Shown piece by piece: positions 36,076 to 45,753 of a DNA stretch of 64,000 nucleotides (position 1 is its first letter; each line of letters starts with the position of its first letter). Origin of the DNA: Bacteroidales bacterium UBA1715 (GTDB lineage: Bacteria > Bacteroidota > Bacteroidia > Bacteroidales > UBA1715); contig DCIX01000025.1 of NCBI GenBank assembly GCA_002317135.1, positions 124,001-188,000 of the forward strand, given 5' to 3'. Made by a program: the position numbers and the translations under genes. The notes under the pieces are model-generated. The model had not been told where the DNA came from and did no database searches. It saw nothing but the letters and a program-made list of their open reading frames with translations.

Positions 36076-37071
36076 ATGAAAAAACTTCTTTTTATTTGCC
36101 TTGGCTCTGCAATTCTATGTTCTTGCGTTTCCAAAAAAGAATATCAGAAACTTGCCACATCAGACCAATTTATTATTGACTCACTAACGTCATCGTTATT
36201 AGTTTGTAGTAAAAGCTTACAAAACTCTACTGCCTTAGAAGAAGAGCTTGAGAAGAAAGTTGTTGCACTTCGTGCAGATTCTCTTTCTAAAAACAGACAA
36301 ATCGAGAATCTAACATCGCAAAACAATGAATTAAAGCAACTTAACACAAACCTTACAAATAAGCAATCGGCTATGATAAAGCAACAAGCAGCCGAAAGCA
36401 AAAAAACTTTGGAAGAACTACAAACAGCACGCGAAAAGCTACAAAAGCGTGAAGACGCACTTGATTCTATCCAGTTAAGTTTGGAGCAAGAACGCAAAAC
36501 TCTTGACAAAATCCGTCAAGAACTTGGGTTAAAGAATAGCGAGATTTCATTGAAAAATGAACAAATCGCAAGTCTCGAAGAAACTCTTCGTAAAAAAGAC
36601 TCTGCAACAGTTGCTCTAAAAACGAAACTAGAAAAAGCATTGATTGGTTTCCAAGGTCAAGGTCTTACAATTGAGCAACGAGGTGGTAAAATCTATGTCC
36701 TACTCGACGAAGCGCTACTTTTCAAAGTAGGCAAAAGCGATGTTGCAGATAAAGGTCAAGAAGCACTTAAAAACCTTGCCGCTGTGCTTGAGCAAAGTCC
36801 AGATATCAACATTATGATTGAAGGTCACACTGATAATACTGGCGGATCAAAAGTAAACTGGGAACTTAGTACAAAACGAGCATTAGCAATTTCGTACATT
36901 CTTACCGATAATTCAACAATCGAAGGCAAGAGAATCACTGTTGCTGGCCGTGGTCAATACTGCCCAATAGACGAAACAAATACAGCAGAAGCACGCTCTA
37001 AAAACCGTCGTAGCGAAATCATCCTAACTCCTGATTTCCAAGAGTTATACAACATTATTCAAGGTAATTAA
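36076..37071 (+). CDS. OmpA-family lipoprotein with coiled coil
   Basis: 331 residues. Lipobox LCSC gives a lipid-anchored protein (Cys17). Residues about 50-190 are a long heptad-rich, Lys/Glu/Gln-rich coiled coil. Residues about 215-325 form an OmpA peptidoglycan-binding domain with IEGHTDNTGG, the LSTKRALAI helix and a late RRSEI. The layout resembles a lipoprotein that ties the outer membrane to peptidoglycan. A near-consensus -7 sequence (TATTTTTA) lies about 15 bases upstream and a strong terminator follows. Confidence 0.9.
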   Translation: MKKLLFICLGSAILCSCVSKKEYQKLATSDQFIIDSLTSSLLVCSKSLQNSTALEEELEKKVVALRADSLSKNRQIENLTSQNNELKQLNTNLTNKQSAMIKQQAAESKKTLEELQTAREKLQKREDALDSIQLSLEQERKTLDKIRQELGLKNSEISLKNEQIASLEETLRKKDSATVALKTKLEKALIGFQGQGLTIEQRGGKIYVLLDEALLFKVGKSDVADKGQEALKNLAAVLEQSPDINIMIEGHTDNTGGSKVNWELSTKRALAISYILTDNSTIEGKRITVAGRGQYCPIDETNTAEARSKNRRSEIILTPDFQELYNIIQGN

Positions 37072-37091
37072 TTAAAACATTTATAAAACAG

Positions 37092-37120
37092 AAAAGTCCA
37101 GCCGAATTGGTTGGACTTTT
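37092..37120. terminator. Bidirectional terminator between the OmpA lipoprotein and the RemB-like gene
   Basis: A 12-bp stem (AAAAGTCCAGCC / GGTTGGACTTTT, one G-U pair) with loop GAATT has A and T tracts on either side. It lies in the spacer of two convergent genes. Confidence 0.8.
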
Positions 37121-37125
37121 TTATT

Positions 37126-38724
37126 TTAGAAATCGTAATAGAAATTATCCAGAGAAGTTTTAAAGCCAAGCATAAACAACCACTGATCTTTTTCGTCTGC
37201 TATCTGCGACTTCACATGGCGATTAGAAACTCCTAACGACAATCTCATATTCATCTTTGGATTAATCATATACGACACGTTTAAGTCTTTATATGAAATC
37301 CGTTCTTGATTGCCACCTTTACCAATAATGTTATCGTATTCTTGCGTGCGAGTCTGGTACAATTTAAAGATATCACCACCATAGTTTGTACCTGCGGTAT
37401 CTCGTCCGTACACTAGATATTCATACTTTGCCTCAAAGAAGAATCTCTTCCAGTTATATCGTAAAAATGAAACCGACTCATAAAAGTTTGCACCACGAGG
37501 ATGTGCCAACGCTTGTCCAGCATGTGCATAGTTTTGAGAATAAGTAAAATGCGAATAAATAAACGGTCGTACATAGTTCACCTCTGTCTGGAAATCAAGA
37601 TTCTTTAAACCTGCAATGTCAAATGTCTTATAACCAGCCTGAAGCCCATATTTACTTCCCCACCAACCGCTATGTTTTTTAAATTCATCAAACTTGAATT
37701 CGTCAAGCACCAATTGGCCATAAAACACATGATTTTTCCACAACGTAAGCTTTCCTGTCAATCCCATAAGGCAATTATCCGGAGAACCAATAGAAAACTC
37801 AACAGGACGCAAAAAAACGCAAGGATTTATATAATTAAACTCAAAACCTCTATCGGTCCCAACTGTATCGTCACCCCAATTTATTGTTTCAAAAAAAGCT
37901 ACATTCAACCATTTTGTAACAGACCAATCAAGATAATGCATCACATTCCATCGCTCATTGTAGCGAGTATTTCCTAAATGTCCGTTTTCCAAATAATATT
38001 GTTGCGACCACATCATCACATACTTCAAATTCCAAACATTTGTAGTTAATTTAAAATATGGATAATTCTGAGCATTGTCTGACAACAGAAGTGATCGATA
38101 ACCATCACCTATAAAATTCTTACCATGACCTAATTGAAAACGAAAATATTGATTTGGTATGTAGGATACATATCCTTCGGCATACGCATAATCCAGTCCT
38201 CCTTTATCACCAAAAGCCTTTCCTCTACTAACACCAGGAATTGTATTGTGACCTAATTCTTTTATTCGGTCTCGTCTATAATCGGAATAATTAGATTGAA
38301 TCTCGTGAAATGCCGTATAGAAATAAACCTTATCGGTAATATTGCCATTTATAAAAACACCACGATCGTTTATCCATCCTAATTCTTCATTATTTTCCCC
38401 ATTATGTTGAGACAGTTCAAAATTAAACGAAGGATTTATAGAAAACGAAAAATCCTTTGCATCATAATGGATAATATCTTTATTCAAAAGATAATTAACA
38501 ATTTTATTCTTACATTCCTTTGTATACAACGAATCAATGGAAACAATCGCATTGACCTCCGTCATGTCATACGGTTTCACCGACGTATGAAATCGGTTAT
38601 CCGAATTATACAAATATCTATCGTATGGTTGAAACGAAGCATTTTGATAGATTGAATTCACCTGTGCAGAACAGTATGCACACAAAAACAAAAGTGGAAA
38701 AAACAAAGTTTTTTTATTGACCAT
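37126..38724 (-). CDS. RemB/Wzi-like outer-membrane beta-barrel protein
   Basis: 532 residues, signal peptide 1-20 (CAYCSAQ). The rest alternates aromatic and polar residues as in a large outer-membrane barrel and ends in an aromatic residue (Phe). The RFQLGHGKNFIGDGYRSLLL block and nearby YPYFKL are typical of Wzi-like capsule-assembly proteins and of RemB, a Flavobacterium gliding accessory protein. The gene overlaps the sugar transferase gene upstream by 11 bases, which favours a role in surface polysaccharide attachment or export. Gliding cannot be concluded. Confidence 0.7.
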   Translation of the reverse strand: MVNKKTLFFPLLFLCAYCSAQVNSIYQNASFQPYDRYLYNSDNRFHTSVKPYDMTEVNAIVSIDSLYTKECKNKIVNYLLNKDIIHYDAKDFSFSINPSFNFELSQHNGENNEELGWINDRGVFINGNITDKVYFYTAFHEIQSNYSDYRRDRIKELGHNTIPGVSRGKAFGDKGGLDYAYAEGYVSYIPNQYFRFQLGHGKNFIGDGYRSLLLSDNAQNYPYFKLTTNVWNLKYVMMWSQQYYLENGHLGNTRYNERWNVMHYLDWSVTKWLNVAFFETINWGDDTVGTDRGFEFNYINPCVFLRPVEFSIGSPDNCLMGLTGKLTLWKNHVFYGQLVLDEFKFDEFKKHSGWWGSKYGLQAGYKTFDIAGLKNLDFQTEVNYVRPFIYSHFTYSQNYAHAGQALAHPRGANFYESVSFLRYNWKRFFFEAKYEYLVYGRDTAGTNYGGDIFKLYQTRTQEYDNIIGKGGNQERISYKDLNVSYMINPKMNMRLSLGVSNRHVKSQIADEKDQWLFMLGFKTSLDNFYYDF

Positions 38725-40096
38725 CGTGTTTTAAAACTGTTTTTACGGTTTTTAAAATTATCATAAAATCAAGTCCCAATGACCAAGTGTCAATATATTG
38801 CAAGTCTAACTTCATCCATTGTTCAAAAGGAATATTATTTCTTCCCGAAACTTGCCATATACAAGTAATACCAGGTTTCATAGACAATCGACGAGTTTGC
38901 CATGTCTTGTATTGTTTCACCTCTGCAGGTAGCGGTGGGCGAGGTCCAACAACCGACATATCACCTTTTAATACGTTGATAAATTGAGGTAATTCGTCAA
39001 GACTAGTTTTTCTAAGAAAACTACCTATTTTAGTTATTCTCTTATCATTTTTAACCTTGAAAACTGGACCTTCCTGCTCATTTTCGTCCTTCATAGACTC
39101 AAGCATATCTTCAGCACCATCACACATACTTCTGAATTTATACACCATAAATTCACGGCCCCTCAATCCCGAACGAACTTGCTTAAAAAATACAGGACCC
39201 TTAGAATCCAATTTTATAAGAATTGCAATAATCAAAAAGACTGGAGACAAGAACAACAACACACACAAAGCGAATATCCTATCGAATATGTTTTTCAACG
39301 CCAAATTAAAGTTTTGTTTAGGCGTATTTTGAAAAGTAAAATAAGGCGATTCACCCAAATAATAAATTTTTGATTTTGCTTGTGCAAGAGAAAGAATTTG
39401 AGAAGAAACACGAAATGTCACACCAATTTCCAAGCACATATAAATCAAATTACTCACCAATTTGTTATCCAAAGACGAGCGACAGTAATACAATTCATCA
39501 ATCGGTTCTTGAACTAGAACTTCTTTTAATGAGTCAATACTATAAATAGTATACATTGATTCAAATTTCTCTTTAACATCAGGATTATCTGTGACAATAC
39601 CTTTAATGTGATATCCCCAAAGAGGATTTGATTCAATTTTATTTATAAACGCACCAACATGTTTGTCACCAATAACCAATATATTGCTATTGTATAATCC
39701 TTTCTTTCGTTGAACTTTAGCATAAAAATATACGCCAATGATAAAAAAGTAAAGCAATACAAAATCAACAGCAATAAAAGATAACAAGAAGAAGCGACTA
39801 ATCTCTAATTGCAATAGAAAAACGAGAAAAATCAAACCTATAAAGCCACAGCCTAATGCAATGACATAATGAAGAAGGATATACGAATATGGATTGATTT
39901 TATATATCTTTGAAACATCTAGTCGCTTCAACAAAATCGACCAAGCCATTACCATGCAGACTCCTAGAACCAGGTAGTCTTTATCAATAATTAAGTTTCC
40001 AAAGAACAAATAATATAAAACACAAAATACAAATACACTCAGCAGAACCTCTGCAAAAGCGAGTATATTATTTACAAATGTTTTCGGCTGTCCCAT
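38714..40096 (-). CDS. Polyprenyl-phosphate sugar phosphotransferase (WcaJ/WbaP type)
   Basis: 460 residues. Several N-terminal membrane spans (about 10-135) are followed by a Rossmann-like cytoplasmic region (about 140-260) with NILVIGDKHVGAFI. A final bacterial sugar transferase domain (about 270-460) begins with one more membrane helix and the KFRSMCDGAEDM block, and continues with GSFLRKTSLDELPQ and VGPRPPLP. Enzymes of this type put the first sugar phosphate onto undecaprenyl phosphate to start exopolysaccharide or capsule units. The sugar is not determined. It overlaps the RemB/Wzi-like gene, and no other glycosyltransferases are nearby. Confidence 0.92.
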   Translation of the reverse strand: MGQPKTFVNNILAFAEVLLSVFVFCVLYYLFFGNLIIDKDYLVLGVCMVMAWSILLKRLDVSKIYKINPYSYILLHYVIALGCGFIGLIFLVFLLQLEISRFFLLSFIAVDFVLLYFFIIGVYFYAKVQRKKGLYNSNILVIGDKHVGAFINKIESNPLWGYHIKGIVTDNPDVKEKFESMYTIYSIDSLKEVLVQEPIDELYYCRSSLDNKLVSNLIYMCLEIGVTFRVSSQILSLAQAKSKIYYLGESPYFTFQNTPKQNFNLALKNIFDRIFALCVLLFLSPVFLIIAILIKLDSKGPVFFKQVRSGLRGREFMVYKFRSMCDGAEDMLESMKDENEQEGPVFKVKNDKRITKIGSFLRKTSLDELPQFINVLKGDMSVVGPRPPLPAEVKQYKTWQTRRLSMKPGITCIWQVSGRNNIPFEQWMKLDLQYIDTWSLGLDFMIILKTVKTVLKHDGQ

Positions 40097-40122
40097 AGTT
40101 TTTTTTATGTTTCGCCAAAATT

Positions 40123-40155
40123 AAAAAAAAAAAACGGGAACTAAAAAGTCCCCGT
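40123..40155 (-). terminator. Terminator of gapA
   Basis: The minus-strand RNA forms a 9-bp stem (ACGGGGACU / AGUUCCCGU, one G-U pair) followed by a run of about 12 U. It lies 25 bases after the gapA stop. Confidence 0.8.
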
Positions 40156-40179
40156 CTATAAAAACATGAATGGATATTA

Positions 40180-41181
40180 TTATTTAGAAATAACACGAGC
40201 CATTTCACAAACTTTGTTTGAATATCCCCATTCGTTATCGTACCAAGAAACAACTTTAACGAAAGTTGGATCCAATTGGATACCAGCTTTAGCATCGAAG
40301 ATAGAAGTACGAGCATCGTTACGGAAGTCAGTTGAAACAACAGCTTCGTCAGTGTAACCAAGGATACCTTTCAATTCGCCTTCAGAAGCAGCCTTCATAG
40401 CAGCGCAGATTTCTTCGTAAGTAGTTTCTTTGTTAAGTTCAACTGTTAAGTCAACTACAGAAACGTCAGAAGTAGGAACACGCATTGACATACCAGTCAA
40501 TTTACCGTTCAATTCTGGAAGAACAACACCTACAGCTTTAGCAGCACCTGTTGAAGAAGGGATGATGTTTTCTAGGATACCACGACCACCTCTCCAGTCT
40601 TTCTTAGAAGGACCGTCAACTGTTTTTTGAGTTGCAGTAGCAGCGTGTACAGTTGTCATCAAACCTCTCTTGATACCGAATTTATCGTTCAATACTTTAG
40701 AGATAGGAGCTAAACAGTTAGTTGTACAAGATGCGTTAGAGATGATAGCTTCACCTTTGTAAGTTTTATCGTTTACACCATAAACGAACATTGGAGTTTT
40801 GTCTTTTGCAGGAGCTGACATGATAACTTTCTTTGCACCAGCTTTGATGTGAGCTTCAGCAAGTTCAGCTGTCAAGAAGAAACCAGTTGATTCAACAACT
40901 ACATCTACACCAAGAGCACCCCATGTAATGTTTACAGGATCTTTTTCAGCGAAGATTTGGATTTTGTTACCATCAACGATCAAGTAGTTACCTTCTACTT
41001 TGATGTCGTGGTTGAATTGACCATGAACTGAATCATATTTTAGCATGTATGCTAAATAATCAGCGTCCAAAAGGTCGTTGATACCTACTACTTGAATGTC
41101 CTTGCCGAAGTTTTCTACAGCAGCACGGAACACCATACGGCCGATACGACCGAAACCGTTAATACCAAGTTTAATTGCCAT
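40180..41181 (-). CDS. gapA: Glyceraldehyde-3-phosphate dehydrogenase, type I
   Basis: 333 residues, the normal length. The NAD-binding motif NGFGRIGR spans 8-15 and Asp36 favours NAD. The catalytic SCTTNC block places the nucleophile at Cys152. It makes 1,3-bisphosphoglycerate in glycolysis. Codon choice is biased towards few codons, as in pckA, which fits high expression. Promoter boxes and a strong terminator show it is a single-gene unit, divergent from rluD. Confidence 0.98.
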   Translation of the reverse strand: MAIKLGINGFGRIGRMVFRAAVENFGKDIQVVGINDLLDADYLAYMLKYDSVHGQFNHDIKVEGNYLIVDGNKIQIFAEKDPVNITWGALGVDVVVESTGFFLTAELAEAHIKAGAKKVIMSAPAKDKTPMFVYGVNDKTYKGEAIISNASCTTNCLAPISKVLNDKFGIKRGLMTTVHAATATQKTVDGPSKKDWRGGRGILENIIPSSTGAAKAVGVVLPELNGKLTGMSMRVPTSDVSVVDLTVELNKETTYEEICAAMKAASEGELKGILGYTDEAVVSTDFRNDARTSIFDAKAGIQLDPTFVKVVSWYDNEWGYSNKVCEMARVISK

Positions 41182-41227
41182 AATTAATAAATTTATAAAT
41201 TATTGTTAATAACATTTTTGACGGCCA

Positions 41228-41257
41228 CAAATTTACATTAAAAATAAACAAATCAAA
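41228..41257 (-). promoter_or_regulatory. Promoter of gapA
   Basis: On the minus strand, TTTG (41257-41254) is followed after about 18 bases by TAAATTTG (41235-41228), an exact -7 match. It ends 46 bases before the gapA ATG. Confidence 0.6.
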
Positions 41258-41340
41258 ATGTTTATTGCAAGATTTCATTATAATATGTAAAAACATTTCA
41301 ATTCACACACTATAAATCTTACCAATTTACTAAAAAGCTT

Positions 41341-41348
41341 TACTTTTG
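41341..41348 (+). promoter_or_regulatory. -7 promoter box directly before rluD
   Basis: TACTTTTG is an exact TAnnTTTG match ending only seven bases before the rluD ATG at 41356. If used, the message would be almost leaderless. Confidence 0.5.
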
Positions 41349-41355
41349 CACCATA

Positions 41356-42396
41356 ATGAATGAGGATTTCGACATAGAAGAACCTGAAGAGGAAAAGAAT
41401 TTATACGAGCACTACCGCTATGTCGCAGACAAAGGGCAGTCTCTTATGCGCGTCGACAAGTTTTTAAACGACAGAATTGAGGGTATTTCTCGTACAAAAA
41501 TACAAGATGCTGCAGATTCTGGGTTTCTTTTTGCAAATGGGAAACCGATTAAAGCAAATTATAAAGTAAAGCCAAACGATGTCATCACTATAGAGTTTGA
41601 AGCGCCTAGACAAGAACTACGAATTATTCCCGAAGATATTCCCCTTGATATTGTATATGAAGATGACCAACTTATGGTCATAAACAAAAAACCTGGAATG
41701 GTCGTACATCCAGGATGCGGAAACTACACGGGTACATTAGTCAACGCGATAGCATGGCACTTACAGGGCAACATGCAATTCGAGGACAACGACCCTCGTC
41801 CTGGACTTGTTCACCGAATTGACAAAGACACTTCCGGATTACTAGTAGTTGCAAAAAACGAACAAGCGAAAGCTTTCTTAGCAGACCAGTTTTTCCACAA
41901 AACGACACAAAGAACCTATGTTGCAGTGGCTTGGGGTACACCAAAAGAAAGCGAAGGAACTGTAACTGGTTATATTGGACGTAGTCTAAAAGACAGAAAA
42001 GTTATGGCGTTATTCCCAGACGACACAAACGGGAAATGGTCGGTTACGCATTATAAAGTATTGCAAGATTTAGGATATATTTCCGTTGTACAATGTAACT
42101 TAGAAACAGGAAGAACGCATCAAATTCGTTGTCATTTTAAATCAATTGGTCATCCTTTGTTTAACGACGAAACATACGGTGGAAACCAAATTGTACGGGG
42201 AACAACATTCACAAAGTACAAGCAGTTTGTAGAAAACTGTTTTTCTATATGCCCAAGACAAGCTTTACATGCCAAAACACTAGGATTCACCCACCCTACA
42301 ACAGGAGAATTCATGCAATTTGATTCAGAAATTCCTGACGATATGGCAGCACTGATTGCAAAATGGAAGAATTACGGGAATAATGAGAAAAATTAA
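41356..42396 (+). CDS. rluD: Ribosomal large subunit pseudouridine synthase (RluD family)
   Basis: 346 residues. An N-terminal S4 RNA-binding domain (about 30-85) precedes the RluA/RluD catalytic domain. The signature HRIDKDTSG (153-161) includes the catalytic Asp156, followed by LVVAK. The LETGRTHQIRCHF block and the late RQALHA block complete the active site. RluD makes pseudouridines in helix 69 of 23S rRNA; family members differ in target, so the exact site is inferred from the S4-containing architecture. Confidence 0.92.
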   Translation: MNEDFDIEEPEEEKNLYEHYRYVADKGQSLMRVDKFLNDRIEGISRTKIQDAADSGFLFANGKPIKANYKVKPNDVITIEFEAPRQELRIIPEDIPLDIVYEDDQLMVINKKPGMVVHPGCGNYTGTLVNAIAWHLQGNMQFEDNDPRPGLVHRIDKDTSGLLVVAKNEQAKAFLADQFFHKTTQRTYVAVAWGTPKESEGTVTGYIGRSLKDRKVMALFPDDTNGKWSVTHYKVLQDLGYISVVQCNLETGRTHQIRCHFKSIGHPLFNDETYGGNQIVRGTTFTKYKQFVENCFSICPRQALHAKTLGFTHPTTGEFMQFDSEIPDDMAALIAKWKNYGNNEKN

Positions 42397-42426
42397 TTTA
42401 TTCTAATATTCAATAAATCTTTTTAA

Positions 42427-42434
42427 TACTTTTG
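42427..42434 (+). promoter_or_regulatory. -7 promoter box for the TPR / PorE-like gene pair
   Basis: TACTTTTG is an exact TAnnTTTG match 35 bases before the ATG at 42470, in the 73-base spacer after rluD. Confidence 0.5.
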
Positions 42435-42469
42435 GACAGATTTTTAACTCACAGTTATCAAAATAAATA

Positions 42470-43525
42470 ATGATGAAAAGAACAATTTTTATTATTGGTA
42501 TCCTGCTTTCATCAGCGTTGTTTTCTTTTGCTCAAGAAGAAGAAATCAACACGATTGTTGTGGAAGCAGGACAAGAAGCAGAAGAAGCCTACAATGCAGG
42601 CATCACATTTATGTCTTCGAAACAATACAATGAAGCCATTGTAAAGTTTGAAGAAGCAGTAAAAATCAATCCAAACTTCCGTCAAGCGTACATTAACTTG
42701 GGAAGTGCAAAATCAGCAATCCAAGATTTTGATGGTGCGATTGTCGCACTTGACAAAGCGTTAGATCTTGATACTACACAAGGTCAAGCTTGGTATTTGA
42801 AAGGAATGGCTGAATTCAACAAAAACAAATATCGCGAATCATACGAAGATTTTCAAACTGCATTCCGTAATGGCTACGAAACAGCTGAAGCAAATTACTA
42901 CGCTGGCGTTGACTTATTTATGGTAAAAGATTATGAAAATGCACTAAAATCATTCGACAAAGCAATTCAATTAGATGAATCTTTTGCTTTTGCATACAAC
43001 GATCGCGGAAGTTGCTACCTAAAACTTGAAAAGTACGACGAAGCTATTAAAGACTACCAACAAGCAATTTCTTATGACCCACAATTAGCCAACACATACG
43101 ACAATCTTGGTTCAGTATTGGTTAAACAAGGCAACCTACCTGATGCTGTTAAGAATTTCACTTTGGCTATCAACAAAAAACAAAATTTCTATGCTGCATA
43201 CAACAATCGTGGTGAAGCATATTACAAACAAGGAGATATTAAAGCTGCATTCAATGACTTCAAAAAAGCTATCGAAATCAACAACCAATACGCATTGGCT
43301 TATAACAATTTAGGTATCATATACGCAAGTCAAAAGAAATACGAAGAGGCTTTGAAAATGTATGCCAAAGCAATACAAATCAATCCAAACTTCGGATTAG
43401 CATACTACCACCAAGCAGCTGCACAAGAAATGCTTAGACAATTCGACGAATGCTGTATGTCGCTTGTAAAAGCACGTGAACTTGGTGTAAATGTTCCTGC
43501 TGCATACACTACTAATTGTAATTAA
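42470..43525 (+). CDS. Secreted TPR-repeat protein
   Basis: 351 residues. Signal peptide to about residue 22, with MKRT at 42473 an equally good start. About eight or nine tetratricopeptide repeats of 34 residues follow, each with the A..N.G....YN.G pattern (for example YIN-LGSAKSA, AYNDRGSCYLK, AYNNRGEAYYK, AYNNLGIIYAS). TPRs hold protein partners. It sits 19 bases ahead of the PorE-like gene and probably acts with it in the periplasm. No catalytic motif is seen. Confidence 0.85.
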   Translation: MMKRTIFIIGILLSSALFSFAQEEEINTIVVEAGQEAEEAYNAGITFMSSKQYNEAIVKFEEAVKINPNFRQAYINLGSAKSAIQDFDGAIVALDKALDLDTTQGQAWYLKGMAEFNKNKYRESYEDFQTAFRNGYETAEANYYAGVDLFMVKDYENALKSFDKAIQLDESFAFAYNDRGSCYLKLEKYDEAIKDYQQAISYDPQLANTYDNLGSVLVKQGNLPDAVKNFTLAINKKQNFYAAYNNRGEAYYKQGDIKAAFNDFKKAIEINNQYALAYNNLGIIYASQKKYEEALKMYAKAIQINPNFGLAYYHQAAAQEMLRQFDECCMSLVKARELGVNVPAAYTTNCN

Positions 43526-43544
43526 TCACTGAAATTTTTGTACG

Positions 43545-45614
43545 ATGAGATATATAGCAAAATGTATAACAATTGTGGCCTTGCTCTTTAGTGCATCGCT
43601 TACATTTGGACAAAATGTTGAATTCATTAGAAAAAACTTTAATGATGACAAAGGGTTAAAGAATGCCTTACGAGATATTGACGAAGGTGATTCATACCAA
43701 GAAATTAGCGACTATCAAACTGCATTGAATGCTTACTTAAAAGCACAAGCATTCAACCCAAACAATGCCGACCTAAACTATAAGATAGGTAAATGTTATT
43801 GGATGATGAGCGATCCTGATTCTTCAATTCCTTATTTCACAAAAGCTATTGAATTAGACCCTGTAAATTCTGGCTTTATCTATGGTGTTCTTGGTCAAGC
43901 ATACCAAGCAACATACAAATTTGACGAAGCAATCAACGCATATCAAAAAGCTCGTGCACGCCTTACTGCAGATGAAAAGAAAAGCAAAGGGAATGATTTA
44001 GCAAAACATATTGACGAATGTAATAACGGCAAAAGATTCCTTAATGACTCAGTACGTGTATTCATCGACAATATGGGTTCTGCTATCAACTCAAAATATA
44101 CAGATTACGCTCCAATTATTTCTGCTGACCAATCTATGTTGATTTTCACTTCAACTCGTGAAAATCCATATAACAAAAAAGCATTCGACGATGGAGAATT
44201 CGACGAAAACCTTTGGGTTTCATACAGAAATGGAACAACATGGTCACAAGCTGAAGACATGGGCGAGCCTATCAACACAAAAGAAAATGATGCAACTATC
44301 GGTTTGTCTGCCGATGGTCAAAAATTATTTACTTTCTATGGCAAAAATGGTGGAGACATTAAATACTCTGAAAAGAAAGGTAATGCATGGACAAAGCCAG
44401 AACTTTTCACTGCAATCAACACACCTAATGGTCACGAAAATTCAGCAAGTTTCTCTTTCGACGGAAAAACTATCTACTTCTCAAGTGACAACATTGAAAA
44501 AGTAACAAACTATGGAGAACACGATATTTTCGTATGCAAAATGAACGAAAAAGGCAAATGGGGTAAACCAGAAAATATCGGTCCAACTATCAACACGGAC
44601 AAAGACGAAATCGGAGTATTTATGCACCCTGATGGTAGAACATTGATTTTCGCATCAAATGGTCACAACACAATGGGTGGATACGATATTTTCAAGACAA
44701 CGTTACAAGATGACGGAACATGGTCTGAACCAGAAAACATGGGTTACCCTATCAACACTCCTGGCGATGAAACATTCCTTGTAATGGACGGTAGTGGTAC
44801 TCATGCTTACTATGCTTCGACAAGAAAAGGTGGCTATGGAGGTCTTGATATCTACATGATTACATTCCTTGGTCCAGAAAAGAAACTAAACATGACAACA
44901 GAAAACAACTTGATTGCCGTTATGGCAAACCCTATCCAACAAGAAGTTGTTATGGAAAAATCTGTTGAAATCAAGACAGCTCGTTTGACCGTGGTTAAAG
45001 GTATTGTTTCTGAAGCATATACAGATCCAGCAAAATACCTAGACGCACAAATCGAAATTACCGACAACGCGACAGGTCAAGTCCTATTTACCAACCAAGC
45101 AAACTCTGTTACAGGTAAATTCTTGTTACCACTTCCTTCAGGAAAGAACTACGGTATCGCCGTTAAGAAAGAAGGTTATTTGTTCCATTCTGAAAACTTC
45201 GACGTGCCACAAACAACCGACTATCAAGAAATCTACCTTGATATTAAGTTGATGCCAATGGAAAAAGATGCTAAGATAGTTTTGAAAAACGTTTTCTTCG
45301 ACACAAACAAATCTACATTGAAGCCAATTTCATATACAGAGTTGGATAAATTGGTTGAAATCCTAACAAAGAATCCAAAAATGAACATTGAAATCGGTGG
45401 TCATACAGATAATGTAGGTTCAAAAGCATACAACCAAAAATTGTCACAAGATCGTGCAGAAGCGGTTGTAAACTACTTGATTTCAAAGAATATTGCTTCA
45501 AGCAGATTGACATTCAAAGGCTATGCATTTGATGAACCTATCGACACAAATGACACACCTGAAGGACGTGCTCAAAACCGTCGTGTAGAGTTCAAGATTT
45601 TGAGCAACGAATAA
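43545..45614 (+). CDS. PorE-like TPR / PD40 / OmpA envelope protein
   Basis: 689 residues with signal peptide 1-22. Domain order: TPR (about 40-145), a WD40-like PD40 beta-propeller (about 175-435, with repeats such as SFSFDGKTIYFSS and MHPDGRTLIFASN), a carboxypeptidase-regulatory-like domain (about 485-570) and an OmpA peptidoglycan-binding domain (about 580-689, IGGHTDNVGSKAYN and the final RRVEF). This TPR-propeller-CRD-OmpA order is that of PorE, a T9SS component that ties the secretion machine to peptidoglycan. Several T9SS cargo genes occur in this window, which fits. Related proteins of other function exist, so PorE is a good but not certain name. Confidence 0.8.
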   Translation: MRYIAKCITIVALLFSASLTFGQNVEFIRKNFNDDKGLKNALRDIDEGDSYQEISDYQTALNAYLKAQAFNPNNADLNYKIGKCYWMMSDPDSSIPYFTKAIELDPVNSGFIYGVLGQAYQATYKFDEAINAYQKARARLTADEKKSKGNDLAKHIDECNNGKRFLNDSVRVFIDNMGSAINSKYTDYAPIISADQSMLIFTSTRENPYNKKAFDDGEFDENLWVSYRNGTTWSQAEDMGEPINTKENDATIGLSADGQKLFTFYGKNGGDIKYSEKKGNAWTKPELFTAINTPNGHENSASFSFDGKTIYFSSDNIEKVTNYGEHDIFVCKMNEKGKWGKPENIGPTINTDKDEIGVFMHPDGRTLIFASNGHNTMGGYDIFKTTLQDDGTWSEPENMGYPINTPGDETFLVMDGSGTHAYYASTRKGGYGGLDIYMITFLGPEKKLNMTTENNLIAVMANPIQQEVVMEKSVEIKTARLTVVKGIVSEAYTDPAKYLDAQIEITDNATGQVLFTNQANSVTGKFLLPLPSGKNYGIAVKKEGYLFHSENFDVPQTTDYQEIYLDIKLMPMEKDAKIVLKNVFFDTNKSTLKPISYTELDKLVEILTKNPKMNIEIGGHTDNVGSKAYNQKLSQDRAEAVVNYLISKNIASSRLTFKGYAFDEPIDTNDTPEGRAQNRRVEFKILSNE

Positions 45615-45634
45615 CATTGAATCGCACTATTCCT

Positions 45635-45666
45635 AAAGCGTCATAGTTTTTCTATGACGCTTTTTT
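45635..45666 (+). terminator. Terminator of the PorE-like gene
   Basis: A 12-bp stem (AAAGCGTCATAG / CTATGACGCTTT) with loop TTTTT and a T run, 20 bases after the stop. Confidence 0.85.
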
Positions 45667-45753
45667 ATTATATCACAAATGCAGATGTATATCAACGATA
45701 AAAATTACTATAGCAAAAAAATGTTTGCTTGATACAAATTCAAAATAAATTAC

